From Anaerolineae bacterium UTCFX2 (GTDB taxonomy: Bacteria > Chloroflexota > Anaerolineae > Anaerolineales > UBA4823), in assembly GCA_002050125.1 (NCBI GenBank), contig MWTA01000098.1:1-62759 (forward strand): 62,759 bases of DNA, in the 5' to 3' direction. Every line of letters begins with the position of its first letter. Positions within the stretch are counted from its first letter, which is position 1. The translations under genes and the position numbers were made by a program. The notes beneath the pieces are model-generated. The model saw only the letters and a program-made list of their open reading frames with translations. It did no database searches and was not told the DNA's origin. Below, piece by piece: positions 23,339 through 32,379 of this stretch.

Positions 23339-24162
23339 TCTGCGGCAATATTCCTGCTCTCTGTCTTTGAAGACCAATCAGCCAGCATCTTCCGCGTGTT
23401 TGGCAGGAGCAGGTAGATCAATATGCCGGTGCTTAAAATGGGTGCTACCAGAAACATCGAAAAGCGTCCTTTGACGATAATATCAGTCACGCCTACCGGA
23501 AACCCGCCAAACATAGACATTCCCGCCGCAAAGATTCCGAGCGGCAAAGCCCAAGCCTTGCCCTTTACCAAAGCAGCAATGAAGACCGCCCAAGCCGCCG
23601 CTCCCCACCAGTTGACCATCTGTGACATGCCGTACATGGAGCTGATAAAACCTTCTGCCTCAGTCTGAAAACGCGAGATCGCCCCGACACCATCGATAAA
23701 CGTCAGCACGTATGCCAAACCCCCGACGAAAGCCAGAGCAAGGATTTTCCAATCGATACCGCCGATTAAAAGCATCCCGAACCACAAAACACTCGCGATC
23801 AAGAAAACCCACACGGTTGGCGCCGGTAAACCGATGCTGGAAGGTGGAATCATCGGGAAGAAACCCGCCAGGATTTGGATCGTGGCTGCCATAGTACCCC
23901 AAAACCAAGCCCAGCGCGCGTTGGTCAAAAAGCCGTACAAGACCATCATCCATAATGCGCCGGCAGAAACGCCCAGCCAACTGAGCATAGCAAACACGAT
24001 GCGCACGGTGATTGCCTCGTCAGGGCGACCATCCGCGATTTTCCCGTCAATATTCACCTGATAGATGCTTACCATCAGGAACAAAACCAGCAGCCCAACC
24101 CCAATGCCAACTACCGCCAAGATGGCTCCTAGTTTCATATTATTCTTTATACTGTTTTTCAT
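23335..24162 (-). CDS. Polytopic membrane protein of the redox cluster
   Basis: A 275-residue protein with about eight helices and no catalytic motif that I recognise. Few residues could bind metal (no conserved His). The ATG at 24162 has GGAGGT 4 bases upstream. A TTG directly before it is less likely. It is separated from the polyferredoxin gene by a GC-rich hairpin. Its end carries the FNR-type box of the next transcription unit. Perhaps a membrane partner of the oxidase-like protein. Confidence 0.65.
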   Translation of the reverse strand: MKNSIKNNMKLGAILAVVGIGVGLLVLFLMVSIYQVNIDGKIADGRPDEAITVRIVFAMLSWLGVSAGALWMMVLYGFLTNARWAWFWGTMAATIQILAGFFPMIPPSSIGLPAPTVWVFLIASVLWFGMLLIGGIDWKILALAFVGGLAYVLTFIDGVGAISRFQTEAEGFISSMYGMSQMVNWWGAAAWAVFIAALVKGKAWALPLGIFAAGMSMFGGFPVGVTDIIVKGRFSMFLVAPILSTGILIYLLLPNTRKMLADWSSKTESRNIAAD

Positions 24163-24192
24163 CAAGACCTCCGTTTGTTATAGGTATTCGAT

Positions 24193-24214
24193 GGGAGGGG
24201 CTGCCGCCCCTCCC
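24193..24214. other. GC-rich intergenic hairpin
   Basis: A 9-bp stem GGGAGGGGC / GCCCCTCCC with a 4-base loop lies between the polyferredoxin gene and the downstream membrane-protein gene. No T run follows on the minus strand, so it is more likely an mRNA-processing or stabilising structure than a terminator. Confidence 0.5.
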
Positions 24215-24221
24215 CCACCTA

Positions 24222-25061
24222 TTACCCCAGTTTTATCTCCAATGCATCCGCGCGCGCGCAGGTTTCCAGACACTCCAGGCAGCGGATACATTCTGCCTGG
24301 TTCAGGTTGTCCGGCACGTTCTGGATGCCCATCGAACAATCCATATCACATCTGCCGCAATGGTTGCATGCTGCGGAGTTTGCCGTCAGGCGCACCGGTG
24401 AAATCTTGTTGAAGATCGACAGGGCAGCCCCGAGCGGGCAAAGATATTTGCACGAGAACCGTTCCACCAGCATGGATGAGGCAACAAACAGGATTAAGAC
24501 ACCCCACATCAAGACGGTCGTGAGATGGAAACTAAATACTGCGCGCGCCGGGCAAAATGCATGCAAAGGCGGATATACCGCCGCCACGCTCGCCAGAATG
24601 ACCAGCAGCAATACCAGGTATTTTAGGTAGCGCATCGGGCGGTCAAGCCAGGTTGGCAGACTCGCTGGAAAGCGAGCTTTGGAGGGCTTGCCGCGGACGT
24701 GGCGCTTTTCACCCCCCAAGCGGCGCGCGAGTTTTGCCAACCCCTCTTGCACCGCCCCCAGCGGACACATCCAGCCGCAAAAAGCCCGCCCTGCCACCAA
24801 GGTAACTGCCAGCACGCCGCTAAAGACTGCAAAATTGAGCAAGTTCGTGGTCTTGAGCGTGTGGCCCGTTGTTATGTAACGCCACATCGTTTCAATCGCG
24901 CCAAACGGGCAGAAGGCGTCGAAAGACCCGCCGCTGGCAGCTTCGCCTGGAAACAGATGCCGGATGCCGATCAGGAAGGTCACAAACACGGCAGACCACA
25001 AAAACCCCTTGCGGATCAGCATTAAGGACGATTTACGACGGGGTTTTATAGTTGTATTCAT
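24222..25061 (-). CDS. NapH/NosR-type membrane polyferredoxin
   Basis: A 279-residue membrane iron-sulfur protein. Helices are interrupted by CPFGA (near residue 51), the AFCGWMCPLGA motif and CKYLCPLGA, the Cys-Pro motifs typical of NapH, NosR and MauN. The C-terminal domain carries two [4Fe-4S] motifs, CNHCGRCDMDC and CIRCLECLETC. Such proteins pass electrons from the quinone pool to or from periplasmic or membrane enzymes. It starts with an ATGA overlap on the 65-codon gene. It is a likely electron donor for this cluster. There is no napA or nosZ in the window. Confidence 0.85.
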   Translation of the reverse strand: MNTTIKPRRKSSLMLIRKGFLWSAVFVTFLIGIRHLFPGEAASGGSFDAFCPFGAIETMWRYITTGHTLKTTNLLNFAVFSGVLAVTLVAGRAFCGWMCPLGAVQEGLAKLARRLGGEKRHVRGKPSKARFPASLPTWLDRPMRYLKYLVLLLVILASVAAVYPPLHAFCPARAVFSFHLTTVLMWGVLILFVASSMLVERFSCKYLCPLGAALSIFNKISPVRLTANSAACNHCGRCDMDCSMGIQNVPDNLNQAECIRCLECLETCARADALEIKLG

Positions 25062-25255
25062 AGATCGTAAAAACTACCTTCCTGAACAGTTTGGACGAGT
25101 GCGGGGGCGGTTTCCAGCGCCGGTCTTTCTCTACCGTGAGAAGAACCGTGTTGGGGACGAAACCCCAACATGAACGCCAGGATGAGCCCCATCACGAACG
25201 CGGCGACGATGATCAAAGGGAAACTATATGGATCGATTCTTATACTGGTTTTCAT
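25058..25255 (-). CDS. 65-residue single-helix membrane protein
   Basis: MKTSIRIDPYS, then one transmembrane helix (about 12-31), then a short His/Arg/Glu-rich tail (QHGSSHGRERP). It is preceded by GAGG and overlaps the polyferredoxin gene (ATGA), so it is part of that operon. Small subunits like this commonly accompany membrane oxidoreductases. No family recognised. Confidence 0.65.
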   Translation of the reverse strand: MKTSIRIDPYSFPLIIVAAFVMGLILAFMLGFRPQHGSSHGRERPALETAPALVQTVQEGSFYDL

Positions 25256-25264
25256 CTATCCTCG

Positions 25265-26146
25265 TCAAGCTGCGCTGGTTTCCTCACTCAGTCCGATTTC
25301 CTCACGCGGTCTTGTTTCTCCGTCCAACAGGATGTTCTTGAAATAAGGAACCACGGTGAAAACCAACACCCCCAGCGCCAGCAGCGACCCGTACAGGTAA
25401 TCGAGCGTTTTGGTGCGAATAAATTGGGTCGGCGCGTCAATCGCCAAAATTGCTATCGCCGCAATCACCGCCAGCCACCAGCCTTTTCGCCGGCTAACTG
25501 CTAAGAAGGGGATAGAGGCAACCAGCAGCGGGAAAGCCACCCAGTTCACCTCGCCCACCCAATTGAACAGCCACCAGGAGAAGTCCGGGTAGAACGGATA
25601 ACCCGGGCGGGTCATCATCGTACGCTGCGCGCCGATCCCGATAGTGAAGGCATGCGTTGCCATCATGCCGATAAACGTCAGCGCAGCAAGCCGAACTAAT
25701 TTCTGTTGTAGAGAAGCCTCACGCAAAAATATGAAACTGAAGTACCCTACCAGACCGATGAGGGTAATCAGCATCGGCACCGGAAAGCCATCCACCCAAC
25801 TGACGTACGGCAAGAACATAAACATGCCGCCCATGGCAGGCGCCGCGAATAACAACATAGAAAGTGGATAAGTCCACTCTGAACCTTTCTTGATTTCTTG
25901 AGAAATCACAATCAATGCGATCCCAGCCACAAAGATCAGCGCCCGCCAGATTGGATAGAACAAGTCAAAGAGCGGGATCCCGCTCTTGAAGGCTGGATTG
26001 CCGGCTGCGACGTGATCGGACAAGCCTTTCAGCACGCGCTCCAGCGAGGTCTGCACCAGAAACGGGATGACCGTGATCATCAACAATCCAACTACGATCG
26101 CGATGACAGACATAATCGTGCGGTTTCGTTCAGAAGTAGCTTTCAT
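25265..26146 (-). CDS. Polytopic membrane protein of the redox cluster
   Basis: A 293-residue protein with about eight helices. His (MATHAFTIG) and several Trp residues lie in or near helices (WWLFNWVGEVNW). There is no motif that I can assign. The ATG overlaps the stop of the BON gene (ATGA), and the 65-codon gene begins 9 bases after its end, so all are one transcript. A heme- or quinone-binding role is possible but unproven. Confidence 0.65.
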   Translation of the reverse strand: MKATSERNRTIMSVIAIVVGLLMITVIPFLVQTSLERVLKGLSDHVAAGNPAFKSGIPLFDLFYPIWRALIFVAGIALIVISQEIKKGSEWTYPLSMLLFAAPAMGGMFMFLPYVSWVDGFPVPMLITLIGLVGYFSFIFLREASLQQKLVRLAALTFIGMMATHAFTIGIGAQRTMMTRPGYPFYPDFSWWLFNWVGEVNWVAFPLLVASIPFLAVSRRKGWWLAVIAAIAILAIDAPTQFIRTKTLDYLYGSLLALGVLVFTVVPYFKNILLDGETRPREEIGLSEETSAA

Positions 26147-26463
26147 GATTCATCTCCATTCATATTTTTTATTTCAGATTGGCTGTTTGGTGTTTTTAGA
26201 TCTAGATCGATGGTACGCGCCGGATCAGGCGCCCCAGGTGCTTCGATACGGTTCACCACCCCGCGCACACCTTCGACACAGGAAGCTAATTCTTCAACCG
26301 CGGCGCGCTTCGCCAGCGAATCCACCGCGCCCGCCAGGTGAACGATACCGTTCAGCACGCCCAAACGCAGCTCTGCCGCCGCGGTGCGCTCGTCTGCTAC
26401 TAAAACGATTAAAACCGCTGCCCGGATATCTTCATCAGACCTGGAGTAAGGAAGGATTTGCAT
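26143..26463 (-). CDS. BON-domain protein
   Basis: A 106-residue protein with one BON domain (ADERTAAAELRLGVLNGIVH, LAGAVDSLAKRAAVEELA, VEGVRGVVNRIE) and a charged tail. No signal peptide is seen, so it may be cytoplasmic, unlike OsmY-type BON proteins. Its ATG is buried at the end of one arm of a 62-bp palindrome, and no Shine-Dalgarno is visible, so translation may depend on RNA structure. It leads the operon of membrane redox proteins. Confidence 0.75.
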   Translation of the reverse strand: MQILPYSRSDEDIRAAVLIVLVADERTAAAELRLGVLNGIVHLAGAVDSLAKRAAVEELASCVEGVRGVVNRIEAPGAPDPARTIDLDLKTPNSQSEIKNMNGDES

Positions 26464-26522
26464 GATCGTCTTCGTATACTAAATCAAGATATAACCAGAT
26501 TTAGTATACGAAGACGATCATG
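26461..26522. repeat. 62-bp near-perfect palindrome over the BON start codon
   Basis: Arms at 26461-26485 and 26498-26522 are exact 25-bp reverse complements, with a 12-base spacer (AAGATATAACCA). The left arm includes the ATG of the BON gene read on the minus strand. There is no T run, so it is not a classic terminator. It could be a translational switch, a regulator site or a cruciform. The rest of 26523-26640 shows nothing I can name. Confidence 0.85.
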
Positions 26523-26640
26523 TTTCGTGTACGACTTTTGTCTTACGGATGGGTGAATAATCTACCGCGTATGAGTTGAATTTGCTGTGCGGCAGGGTAA
26601 AAGGGTTTCAAACGATCTGGGTAGCTGAGCGCCAGTGCCG

Positions 26641-27330
26641 TCAGCGATTGGCTTTCTCTAATAGACCATTGGAATTGAGAATTACAATCGCCTGTTTCTC
26701 CACCCGGATCAAGTTCTCGCCTTCAAGTGTTTTCAAGGCGCGGCTGAGAACATCTCGCACCGTACCTAACCGGACTGCCATCTCATCGAAAGTGGTCCAC
26801 TCACGCCGCGGTACGATCAATTGACCCTCGCGCAGTTCGGCATGGCGCAGCAACGTGTTTGCCAGGCGCGCCTCCACGCTGCGTAAAGACAGGTCTTCGA
26901 CGAGGCTGATATAGTGCAGTACGCGTTCTCCCAGATGACGGATGACCGCCAAGGCGAACTTGGGTTGCTGGTGAATGAGATCGAGGATAGTATGAGCAGG
27001 GATTACCAATACATCGATATCTTCGAGGGCAATAGCCGTCCCGGGATAGGTGGTGCCAGTCAAGACCGCGATGTCACCAAAGACCTCCCCTGGACGCATA
27101 AACATCATGGCTTGCTCGCGCCCTTCACGATTCATGCGCGTGGCTTTTACCCAGCCATTTTCCAGAATATAAATTGATTCGGCGGGTTCGCCTTCGACAT
27201 AGATCACCTGCCCGGCTTTGAAATGACGGCGCGTTCCAGACTGTGCAATCACCTGCTGGACTTCATTCGGCAATTCTGCGAAATGGTGAAGGCGCTTCAA
27301 TACATTTATAAAGCGAGCGGAATCGTTCAT
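26641..27330 (-). CDS. CRP/FNR-family transcription regulator without cysteines
   Basis: A 229-residue regulator. The cyclic-nucleotide-fold domain (about 15-130) contains YVEGEPAESIYILENGWVK and RPGEVFGDIAVL. A dimerisation helix follows, then a winged helix with recognition helix GTVRDVLSRALKTLE. The D-x-x-S-R there is close to the E-x-x-S-R that reads TTGAT in FNR and DNR. There is no Cys anywhere, so it cannot carry an FNR-type [4Fe-4S] cluster. It may sense heme/NO like DNR, or cAMP or another ligand. It is the obvious candidate for the box at 23325. Confidence 0.85.
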   Translation of the reverse strand: MNDSARFINVLKRLHHFAELPNEVQQVIAQSGTRRHFKAGQVIYVEGEPAESIYILENGWVKATRMNREGREQAMMFMRPGEVFGDIAVLTGTTYPGTAIALEDIDVLVIPAHTILDLIHQQPKFALAVIRHLGERVLHYISLVEDLSLRSVEARLANTLLRHAELREGQLIVPRREWTTFDEMAVRLGTVRDVLSRALKTLEGENLIRVEKQAIVILNSNGLLEKANR

Positions 27331-27443
27331 TATCGAATCAGGCTTGATTACTCCCCAAAAGAATACGCACTATATAGACGAACCAGGTCGAGGTATAATC
27401 TGCTCAATTATAAATTAGAATTCTCATACAAGGAGTATACTCA

Positions 27444-27665
27444 ATGGCTTACACGCTCGATTCAACATTGGCGGATTTCATGGATGATCCGCGCGTACTA
27501 CCGCTGCTGGAAAAACAGTTCCCCGGGATCGCCGCGAACCCCCAGGTGAGCATGGTTAAAGGTCTTTCCTTGCGGATGATCGTCAGCAATCCGCTGGCTG
27601 CACAGATGGGGTTGACTGAAGAGAAAGCCAACGCTTTGCTGGCTGAGGTCAATAAAATTGCCTGA
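27444..27665 (+). CDS. Small conserved helical protein (TLxDxxDDPRxxxxLEKxxPG type)
   Basis: A 73-residue protein: LDSTLADFMDDPRVLPLLEK, QFPGIAANPQ, then a basic helix and EEKANALLAEVNKI. From memory, the same module occurs as a C-terminal appendage of glycoside hydrolases and as short free proteins, with unknown function. AAGGAG lies 10 bases before the ATG. It is divergent from the CRP/FNR gene and closed by a strong terminator, so it is monocistronic. Confidence 0.65.
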   Translation: MAYTLDSTLADFMDDPRVLPLLEKQFPGIAANPQVSMVKGLSLRMIVSNPLAAQMGLTEEKANALLAEVNKIA

Positions 27666-27707
27666 GCTGCGTTAACACACCTGCTATACGATTGTAATAT
27701 CACACGT

Positions 27708-27736
27708 AAAAAGGGCGTCCCAGAGACGCCCTTTTT
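27708..27736. terminator. Strong rho-independent terminator
   Basis: AAAAAGGGCGTC / GACGCCCTTTTT, a perfect 12-bp inverted repeat with loop CCAGA. With A and T runs on both sides it can stop both the rightward 73-codon gene and the leftward gene that ends at 27771. Confidence 0.9.
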
Positions 27737-27770
27737 GTTAATTGCACATTTCTTAACGATGGCTGCGCGT

Positions 27771-28379
27771 TTATGGGCAAGCCTCCATCGTCCCCCGCGA
27801 ACCCAGAATAATAATGGGGCGCACACCGGATGTTTGAACCCAACCGTGCGCAACAACACAGGGCGCGTCTGACTCCTGGGTGTACCAGTCGAACGGTTTG
27901 GGATACGACCAGATCTGAAAGGTTCCAGGGTCATCGCTGAAAACCATCACAAAGGTCCCGTCGCCGCGCTTGAATTGCTGTATATACTCCCCCTGTACGC
28001 AAATTTGTTGATCCAGGTGATCCAGGGTCACACTCGACCATTCCAGACAGTCTGGGATGGCGGCGGACTCAGTCGGCGTGGCAGCCGGGCTGGAAGCAGT
28101 GGGCTCAAGGGTAGCGATACTGGTGGGGGTGGTCTGCGCCAGAGCCGGTTCAGTTTCAAGAGGGGCTGCTTCGGTAGGAGTTTGTTGAGGTAGAGCAAAG
28201 AATGAAAGCCTCTCCAACTGCGGGCGAAAATAAAGGAAACCAAACCACCCTGCCAGCACCAGGATTGGTAATAGGATTATCCCCAGAATAATTGGGAGTA
28301 CTTTGATTCTTCTGCGCGGTTTTGGCAACACGGTCTGTTCCTGTTTCTCTGGTTCAAAAAGTGAGCCGTAATCGATCAT
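27771..28379 (-). CDS. Membrane-anchored protein with extracytoplasmic C-terminal domain
   Basis: A 202-residue protein: basic N-terminus, one membrane helix (about 27-50), a Thr/Pro/Ala-rich linker (TEAAPLETEPALAQTTPTS), then a small beta domain (WSSVTLDHLDQQICVQGEYI, FVMVFSDDPGTFQIWSYP, CVVAHGWVQ). It has four Cys that could form two disulfides. It is similar in style to OB-fold modules but not assignable. It follows the diguanylate cyclase gene by 22 bases and may be co-transcribed with it. Confidence 0.6.
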   Translation of the reverse strand: MIDYGSLFEPEKQEQTVLPKPRRRIKVLPIILGIILLPILVLAGWFGFLYFRPQLERLSFFALPQQTPTEAAPLETEPALAQTTPTSIATLEPTASSPAATPTESAAIPDCLEWSSVTLDHLDQQICVQGEYIQQFKRGDGTFVMVFSDDPGTFQIWSYPKPFDWYTQESDAPCVVAHGWVQTSGVRPIIILGSRGTMEACP

Positions 28380-28401
28380 AATGTCTTTTAATCTCGCTCA
28401 G

Positions 28402-31113
28402 CTAAACTCTTACTCTCTCATAGGCGATCGTTTGATTTCGACCAGCCTGTTTGGCGGCATAAAGAGCCGTATCCGCCTGGTCTAGAAGCACCGCTAGTTC
28501 TGGAATATCATCAGAAGCCGTCGTCACTCCACAGCTTATTGTAATTCCGATTGGGCCGCGCCGCGTGTCGAGCGGCTTTCCCGAAACCATCAGACGAAAA
28601 CGATTCGCAATCCTCATCGCATCTTGCAATTCTGTCTCAGGCAGGAGAACCGCAAACTCCTCCCCGCCATAACGCCCGAGTATATCGCTGCGCCTGAGAA
28701 TCGCCTGGCAGCGACGCGCGAGCTGCACTAATACATCGTCTCCGACCGCATGGCTGTGGCGATCGTTCACAAGTTTGAAGTGGTCGATATCGAACAGGAT
28801 AACCGAGAATGGGCGCTCCTTTCTTATTGCGATTTCGATTTCGTGCTGACCAAAACCAAACAGCCCACGCCGGTTGAAAAGCCCGGTGAGCGGGTCTGTT
28901 ATCGCCTGGGTTTGAAGCGTTTCGAACAGCCGCGCATTTTCGACCGCAATCGCCGCCTGTTGAGCGAACAAATTCAATAATGTGATATCGGTGTCGCTCA
29001 AGCGGCGATCCGCATCGGTCGTTCCGACACCGAGTACGCCAAGCAGACGACCGCCAATCAGAAGCGGCGCCGCTGCCACGGCATGCAAAGGTACACCAGT
29101 ATAATGCGGCGAACGCCCTTCCCAACTCATATAGTCATCCACCGAAGCCGGCTCCAGCGTTCTTGCCACACGTCCCATGATACCTTCATCCCTTTCAAGA
29201 TAAATTTCTTGATTAGTCACCCCCAGATTGTGGCTTACGACAATTTTCAGGGTTTGATTTTTATCGTCGAACAAACCCAACTCGCCCCCGTTCACATTGA
29301 GCAGCGTCGAGGCGCGTTCTACGATTGCACGCAGTAATATGGACAGGTCGAGTTCTGCTGTAATATCAGTCACGGTCGCGCGCAAGGCTTCTAATTCGAG
29401 AGCTTTGCGTTGGGTGCTTTCAAACAATCGCGCATTGTCCAAGAGCACGGCTACCTGATCTGCAAACGCGCTCACCTGCGCCACGTGGTCCTCGCGGAAG
29501 TAATTTGGCTCCATCTTATCGATCGCAAACATCCCAATCAAGCTCCCGCGCACGATCAGCGGCACCCCCAGCCAGGAACGGATGTGATTATGGGGTGGGT
29601 GGCGGAAATGTTCATAGATTTTCGGAGCGTCGCCCAGGATAAACGGCTTTTTCGTCTCCACTACGATTGTGTTGGGGTTATCCGCCGGGACAGGGAAATG
29701 CATTCCAAGGACGGCTTCATTATCGCTCCAACCGCGCCCGCCTATGATCTCCAAAAAACCATTAGTTATTATCTGTACACACGCGCTGTCGTAGGGAACG
29801 ACTTTACCCAGTTCATCCAGAATCCGATCCACCGCTTCGTTTGGTTCCAACGTAGCGGCGATGACACTGGCAGCCTTGCGCAGCGTCTCAGTTTCATCCA
29901 GCCGCGCTTGCGCATCCTCCAGCGCATGAATTTTAGTCACGGCTAAGACGAGTTGGCTGGCTATTCGTTTGCTTAACTCCATTTCAAGAGCGTTCAACCG
30001 AACAGTTTTCTTGAAGAATAAAATCACTGCGCCGAGCGGCAGGTCTGATTCCAGGAGGGGAAACGCAAAAAGCGATTTATGCGCAGCGCCAAACGGCAAT
30101 TCAGCATATTCCGAATCATCCAAATCAACGATCATCAAGTATTCGTCTTGCTGCAACCCAGCCAGCAAGGGCGCTAAATTTTCCAGATCTTGCGCAGAAG
30201 GTTGCAAGACTGATGGTTCGTCGCCCCCAATTGCCAGATTTCGTAAAGACTGACCCGCAACATCTCCCAGTAAAATCACACAGGCATCAGCATGAAGAAA
30301 CTCCATTAACTTGTCAGCCGTGATTTCAAGCATCCATTGCGCATCCGGAGCGTGTAAGGCTGAGTGAGTAATCTCACTTAGAAGATGTAATCGGCGCTGT
30401 TGAAATGCTCGAATCTCTTGGTTTCTAATACGGTCTAACGCGAATGCGAATTGATAACCAAGCTGCGACAATCCCGCGCGCAACTCTTCCGACCAATTTT
30501 TGGGGTTTTCTAAAGACGCTAACTCGAGCGCGCCCAATAACTCCCCAGAGATGATCAGCGGCAAAAGCAACAAAGACCGGAACCCATGCCTTTCACAGTA
30601 GCGGTGTTCTTCGGTGGCTGTGCCTGGAAGATCCGCCAGCCAGGGAATCAGAACCGGTTCCCGCTGGTTTAATCGTTCGTAACACCAATCCAGTTCATGA
30701 TATTCAATTGATCGCTCGGAATCCGATGCGCGCTCTATCCGGTGCGATGTCCACGCGAAATTTCGCAATGTCTTACGTTCATGATCGAACACCATGAGCG
30801 CAGCTCGATCCAGATCGAGGAATTCGCCCAGCCTGGCGAGAGTTCGCTCAAATACCGGGCAGGTCTGATCAGAACTGACGTCCATGCAGCCCACGGTCAA
30901 TTCCGAAACGATCCGCATGAATTCGGCTTTCTGATCAAGTTCAACCACAGGATCGAGGTGGGTATTTTCTAGTTCGCTGCTCTGAGGCAATTTGCTCTCT
31001 TGCCTGGTTCGGTTTAGTTTTACAAAACCGAGCCCTCTGCGCAAGAGCAAACCCGCAGCGAATCCAAACAGGATTAGTCCAACCCCGATGAGTAAACTGG
31101 TGAAATCGTTCAT
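28402..31113 (-). CDS. Multi-GAF diguanylate cyclase
   Basis: A 903-residue membrane sensor that should make c-di-GMP. One N-terminal helix (NDFTSLLIGVGLILFGFAAG) precedes four GAF-type domains in series (about 75-220, 235-375, 395-550, 570-725). The last GAF leads into a GGDEF domain with the active motif RYGGEEF and an intact inhibitory I-site (RRSD) five residues before it. DIDHFKLVNDRHSHAVGD is the nucleotide-binding segment. I use the ATG at 31113, because the longer frame begins with TTG and gives a poor N-terminus. Signal unknown. Such stacked GAFs usually bind small ligands or chromophores. Confidence 0.88.
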   Translation of the reverse strand: MNDFTSLLIGVGLILFGFAAGLLLRRGLGFVKLNRTRQESKLPQSSELENTHLDPVVELDQKAEFMRIVSELTVGCMDVSSDQTCPVFERTLARLGEFLDLDRAALMVFDHERKTLRNFAWTSHRIERASDSERSIEYHELDWCYERLNQREPVLIPWLADLPGTATEEHRYCERHGFRSLLLLPLIISGELLGALELASLENPKNWSEELRAGLSQLGYQFAFALDRIRNQEIRAFQQRRLHLLSEITHSALHAPDAQWMLEITADKLMEFLHADACVILLGDVAGQSLRNLAIGGDEPSVLQPSAQDLENLAPLLAGLQQDEYLMIVDLDDSEYAELPFGAAHKSLFAFPLLESDLPLGAVILFFKKTVRLNALEMELSKRIASQLVLAVTKIHALEDAQARLDETETLRKAASVIAATLEPNEAVDRILDELGKVVPYDSACVQIITNGFLEIIGGRGWSDNEAVLGMHFPVPADNPNTIVVETKKPFILGDAPKIYEHFRHPPHNHIRSWLGVPLIVRGSLIGMFAIDKMEPNYFREDHVAQVSAFADQVAVLLDNARLFESTQRKALELEALRATVTDITAELDLSILLRAIVERASTLLNVNGGELGLFDDKNQTLKIVVSHNLGVTNQEIYLERDEGIMGRVARTLEPASVDDYMSWEGRSPHYTGVPLHAVAAAPLLIGGRLLGVLGVGTTDADRRLSDTDITLLNLFAQQAAIAVENARLFETLQTQAITDPLTGLFNRRGLFGFGQHEIEIAIRKERPFSVILFDIDHFKLVNDRHSHAVGDDVLVQLARRCQAILRRSDILGRYGGEEFAVLLPETELQDAMRIANRFRLMVSGKPLDTRRGPIGITISCGVTTASDDIPELAVLLDQADTALYAAKQAGRNQTIAYERVRV

Positions 31114-31323
31114 CAGATACGCAATAACTCTCACGATTCCGCCGCATCCCGTTCCCAATATCAAGCTTAAACGGCAAAAGATCAACGCGGCATTGTCTGG
31201 CAAGATAAATCAATTATATGATAAGTACGTGCAGAAAAACTTACAAAAACATCATTCCAGAATGTTCATTAGATGGGGGTACAATAAATCGCACCTCCAG
31301 AACATACCCGATAGGAGAATCCA

Positions 31324-32364
31324 ATGAAAGCTGTAGTTTATGAAGCGTTTCAGGGTGCGTTGAGCATCCAGGATGTGTCCGCGCCGCGGGTCAAGCCGCA
31401 CGGCGCGATCCTGCGCGTCCAGGCAACCGGCATCTGCATGTCCGATTGGCACGGCTGGATGGGACATGATTCGGGGATCAGCTTGCCACACGTGCCAGGT
31501 CACGAATTTGCAGGAGTAATCGCCGAGGTGGGTTCAGAGGTCAGGCGCTGGAAGCCGGGCGACCGCGTCACTGTACCGTTTGTGTGCGCCTGCGGGAACT
31601 GTCCCGAATGCCTTTCGGGCAATCAGCAAGTATGCGACCATCAAGAACAGCCCGGCTTCACCCATTGGGGTTCGTTTGCTGAATATGTTCACATCAACCA
31701 GGCTGACTTGAACCTGGTTCTTCTGCCCGAGGCGATTGACTTCACTACTGCCGCCAGCCTGGGGTGCCGGTTCACTACCTCGTTTCGCGCGGTGGTCGAT
31801 CAAGCAAAAGTGCGCCCGGGCGAATGGGTAGCGGTGCATGGGTGCGGCGGAGTGGGATTGTCCGCCGTGATGATCGCTGCCGCGCTTGGGGCGCATGTCG
31901 TAGGAATCGATATCAATCCAGAAAAGCTGGCTTTTGCGCGCTCGATTGGGGCGCGGGAGGTGATCGATGCCCGCCAAACCTCGGACATCCCCGAGGCGGT
32001 TCGTGAGCTCACCGCCGGGGGCGCGCACGTCTCGCTCGATGCGCTTGGCAGCCCGCAAACCTGCTTCAACTCTGTCGCCGGTTTACGAAAGCGCGGCCGG
32101 CATGTCCAGGTCGGGTTGATGAGCCCTGCGGATGCTCACTCAGCCATACCTGTCGACCTGGTGATCTCCAAAGAGTTAGAAATCCTCGGGAGCCACGGGA
32201 TGCAGGCTCATCGTTTTGGAGCATTGCTGGAGATGATGCTGGCGGATCAATTACACCCGGGGCAATTAATCGGGAAACGAATCACCCTGGAAGAATCGCT
32301 TAATCAATTCTCGGATTGGGAGAATTACAAGAAAGTTGGCATCACAGTTATTGATCGAATCTAA
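31324..32364 (+). CDS. Zinc-dependent medium-chain alcohol dehydrogenase
   Basis: A 346-residue zinc dehydrogenase: catalytic-zinc residues in [11 protein letters not shown] (Cys38) and GHEFAG (His-Glu), structural zinc lobe [17 protein letters not shown] with four Cys, and NAD(P) Rossmann motif [10 protein letters not shown] followed by GIDINPEK, where the Asp favours NAD. Substrate unknown. The [17 protein letters not shown] segment resembles the zinc-alcohol/threonine dehydrogenase branch. AGGAG lies 6 bases before the ATG. It stands alone, convergent with the amino-acid transporter genes. Confidence 0.88.
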   Translation: MKAVVYEAFQGALSIQDVSAPRVKPHGAILRVQATGICMSDWHGWMGHDSGISLPHVPGHEFAGVIAEVGSEVRRWKPGDRVTVPFVCACGNCPECLSGNQQVCDHQEQPGFTHWGSFAEYVHINQADLNLVLLPEAIDFTTAASLGCRFTTSFRAVVDQAKVRPGEWVAVHGCGGVGLSAVMIAAALGAHVVGIDINPEKLAFARSIGAREVIDARQTSDIPEAVRELTAGGAHVSLDALGSPQTCFNSVAGLRKRGRHVQVGLMSPADAHSAIPVDLVISKELEILGSHGMQAHRFGALLEMMLADQLHPGQLIGKRITLEESLNQFSDWENYKKVGITVIDRI

Positions 32365-32379
32365 ATTTTAAAGTTCTTG

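Noticed and set aside
21772..26463. Nitrous-oxide or periplasmic nitrate reductase cluster
   Set aside because: A NapH/NosR-like protein is present, but there is no NosZ, NapA or their maturation genes. The core enzyme is oxidase-like.
27335..27350. AATCA-N4-TGATT palindrome next to the CRP/FNR start
   Set aside because: The half sites face outward compared with the FNR consensus, and the arms are only 5 bp, so it may be chance.
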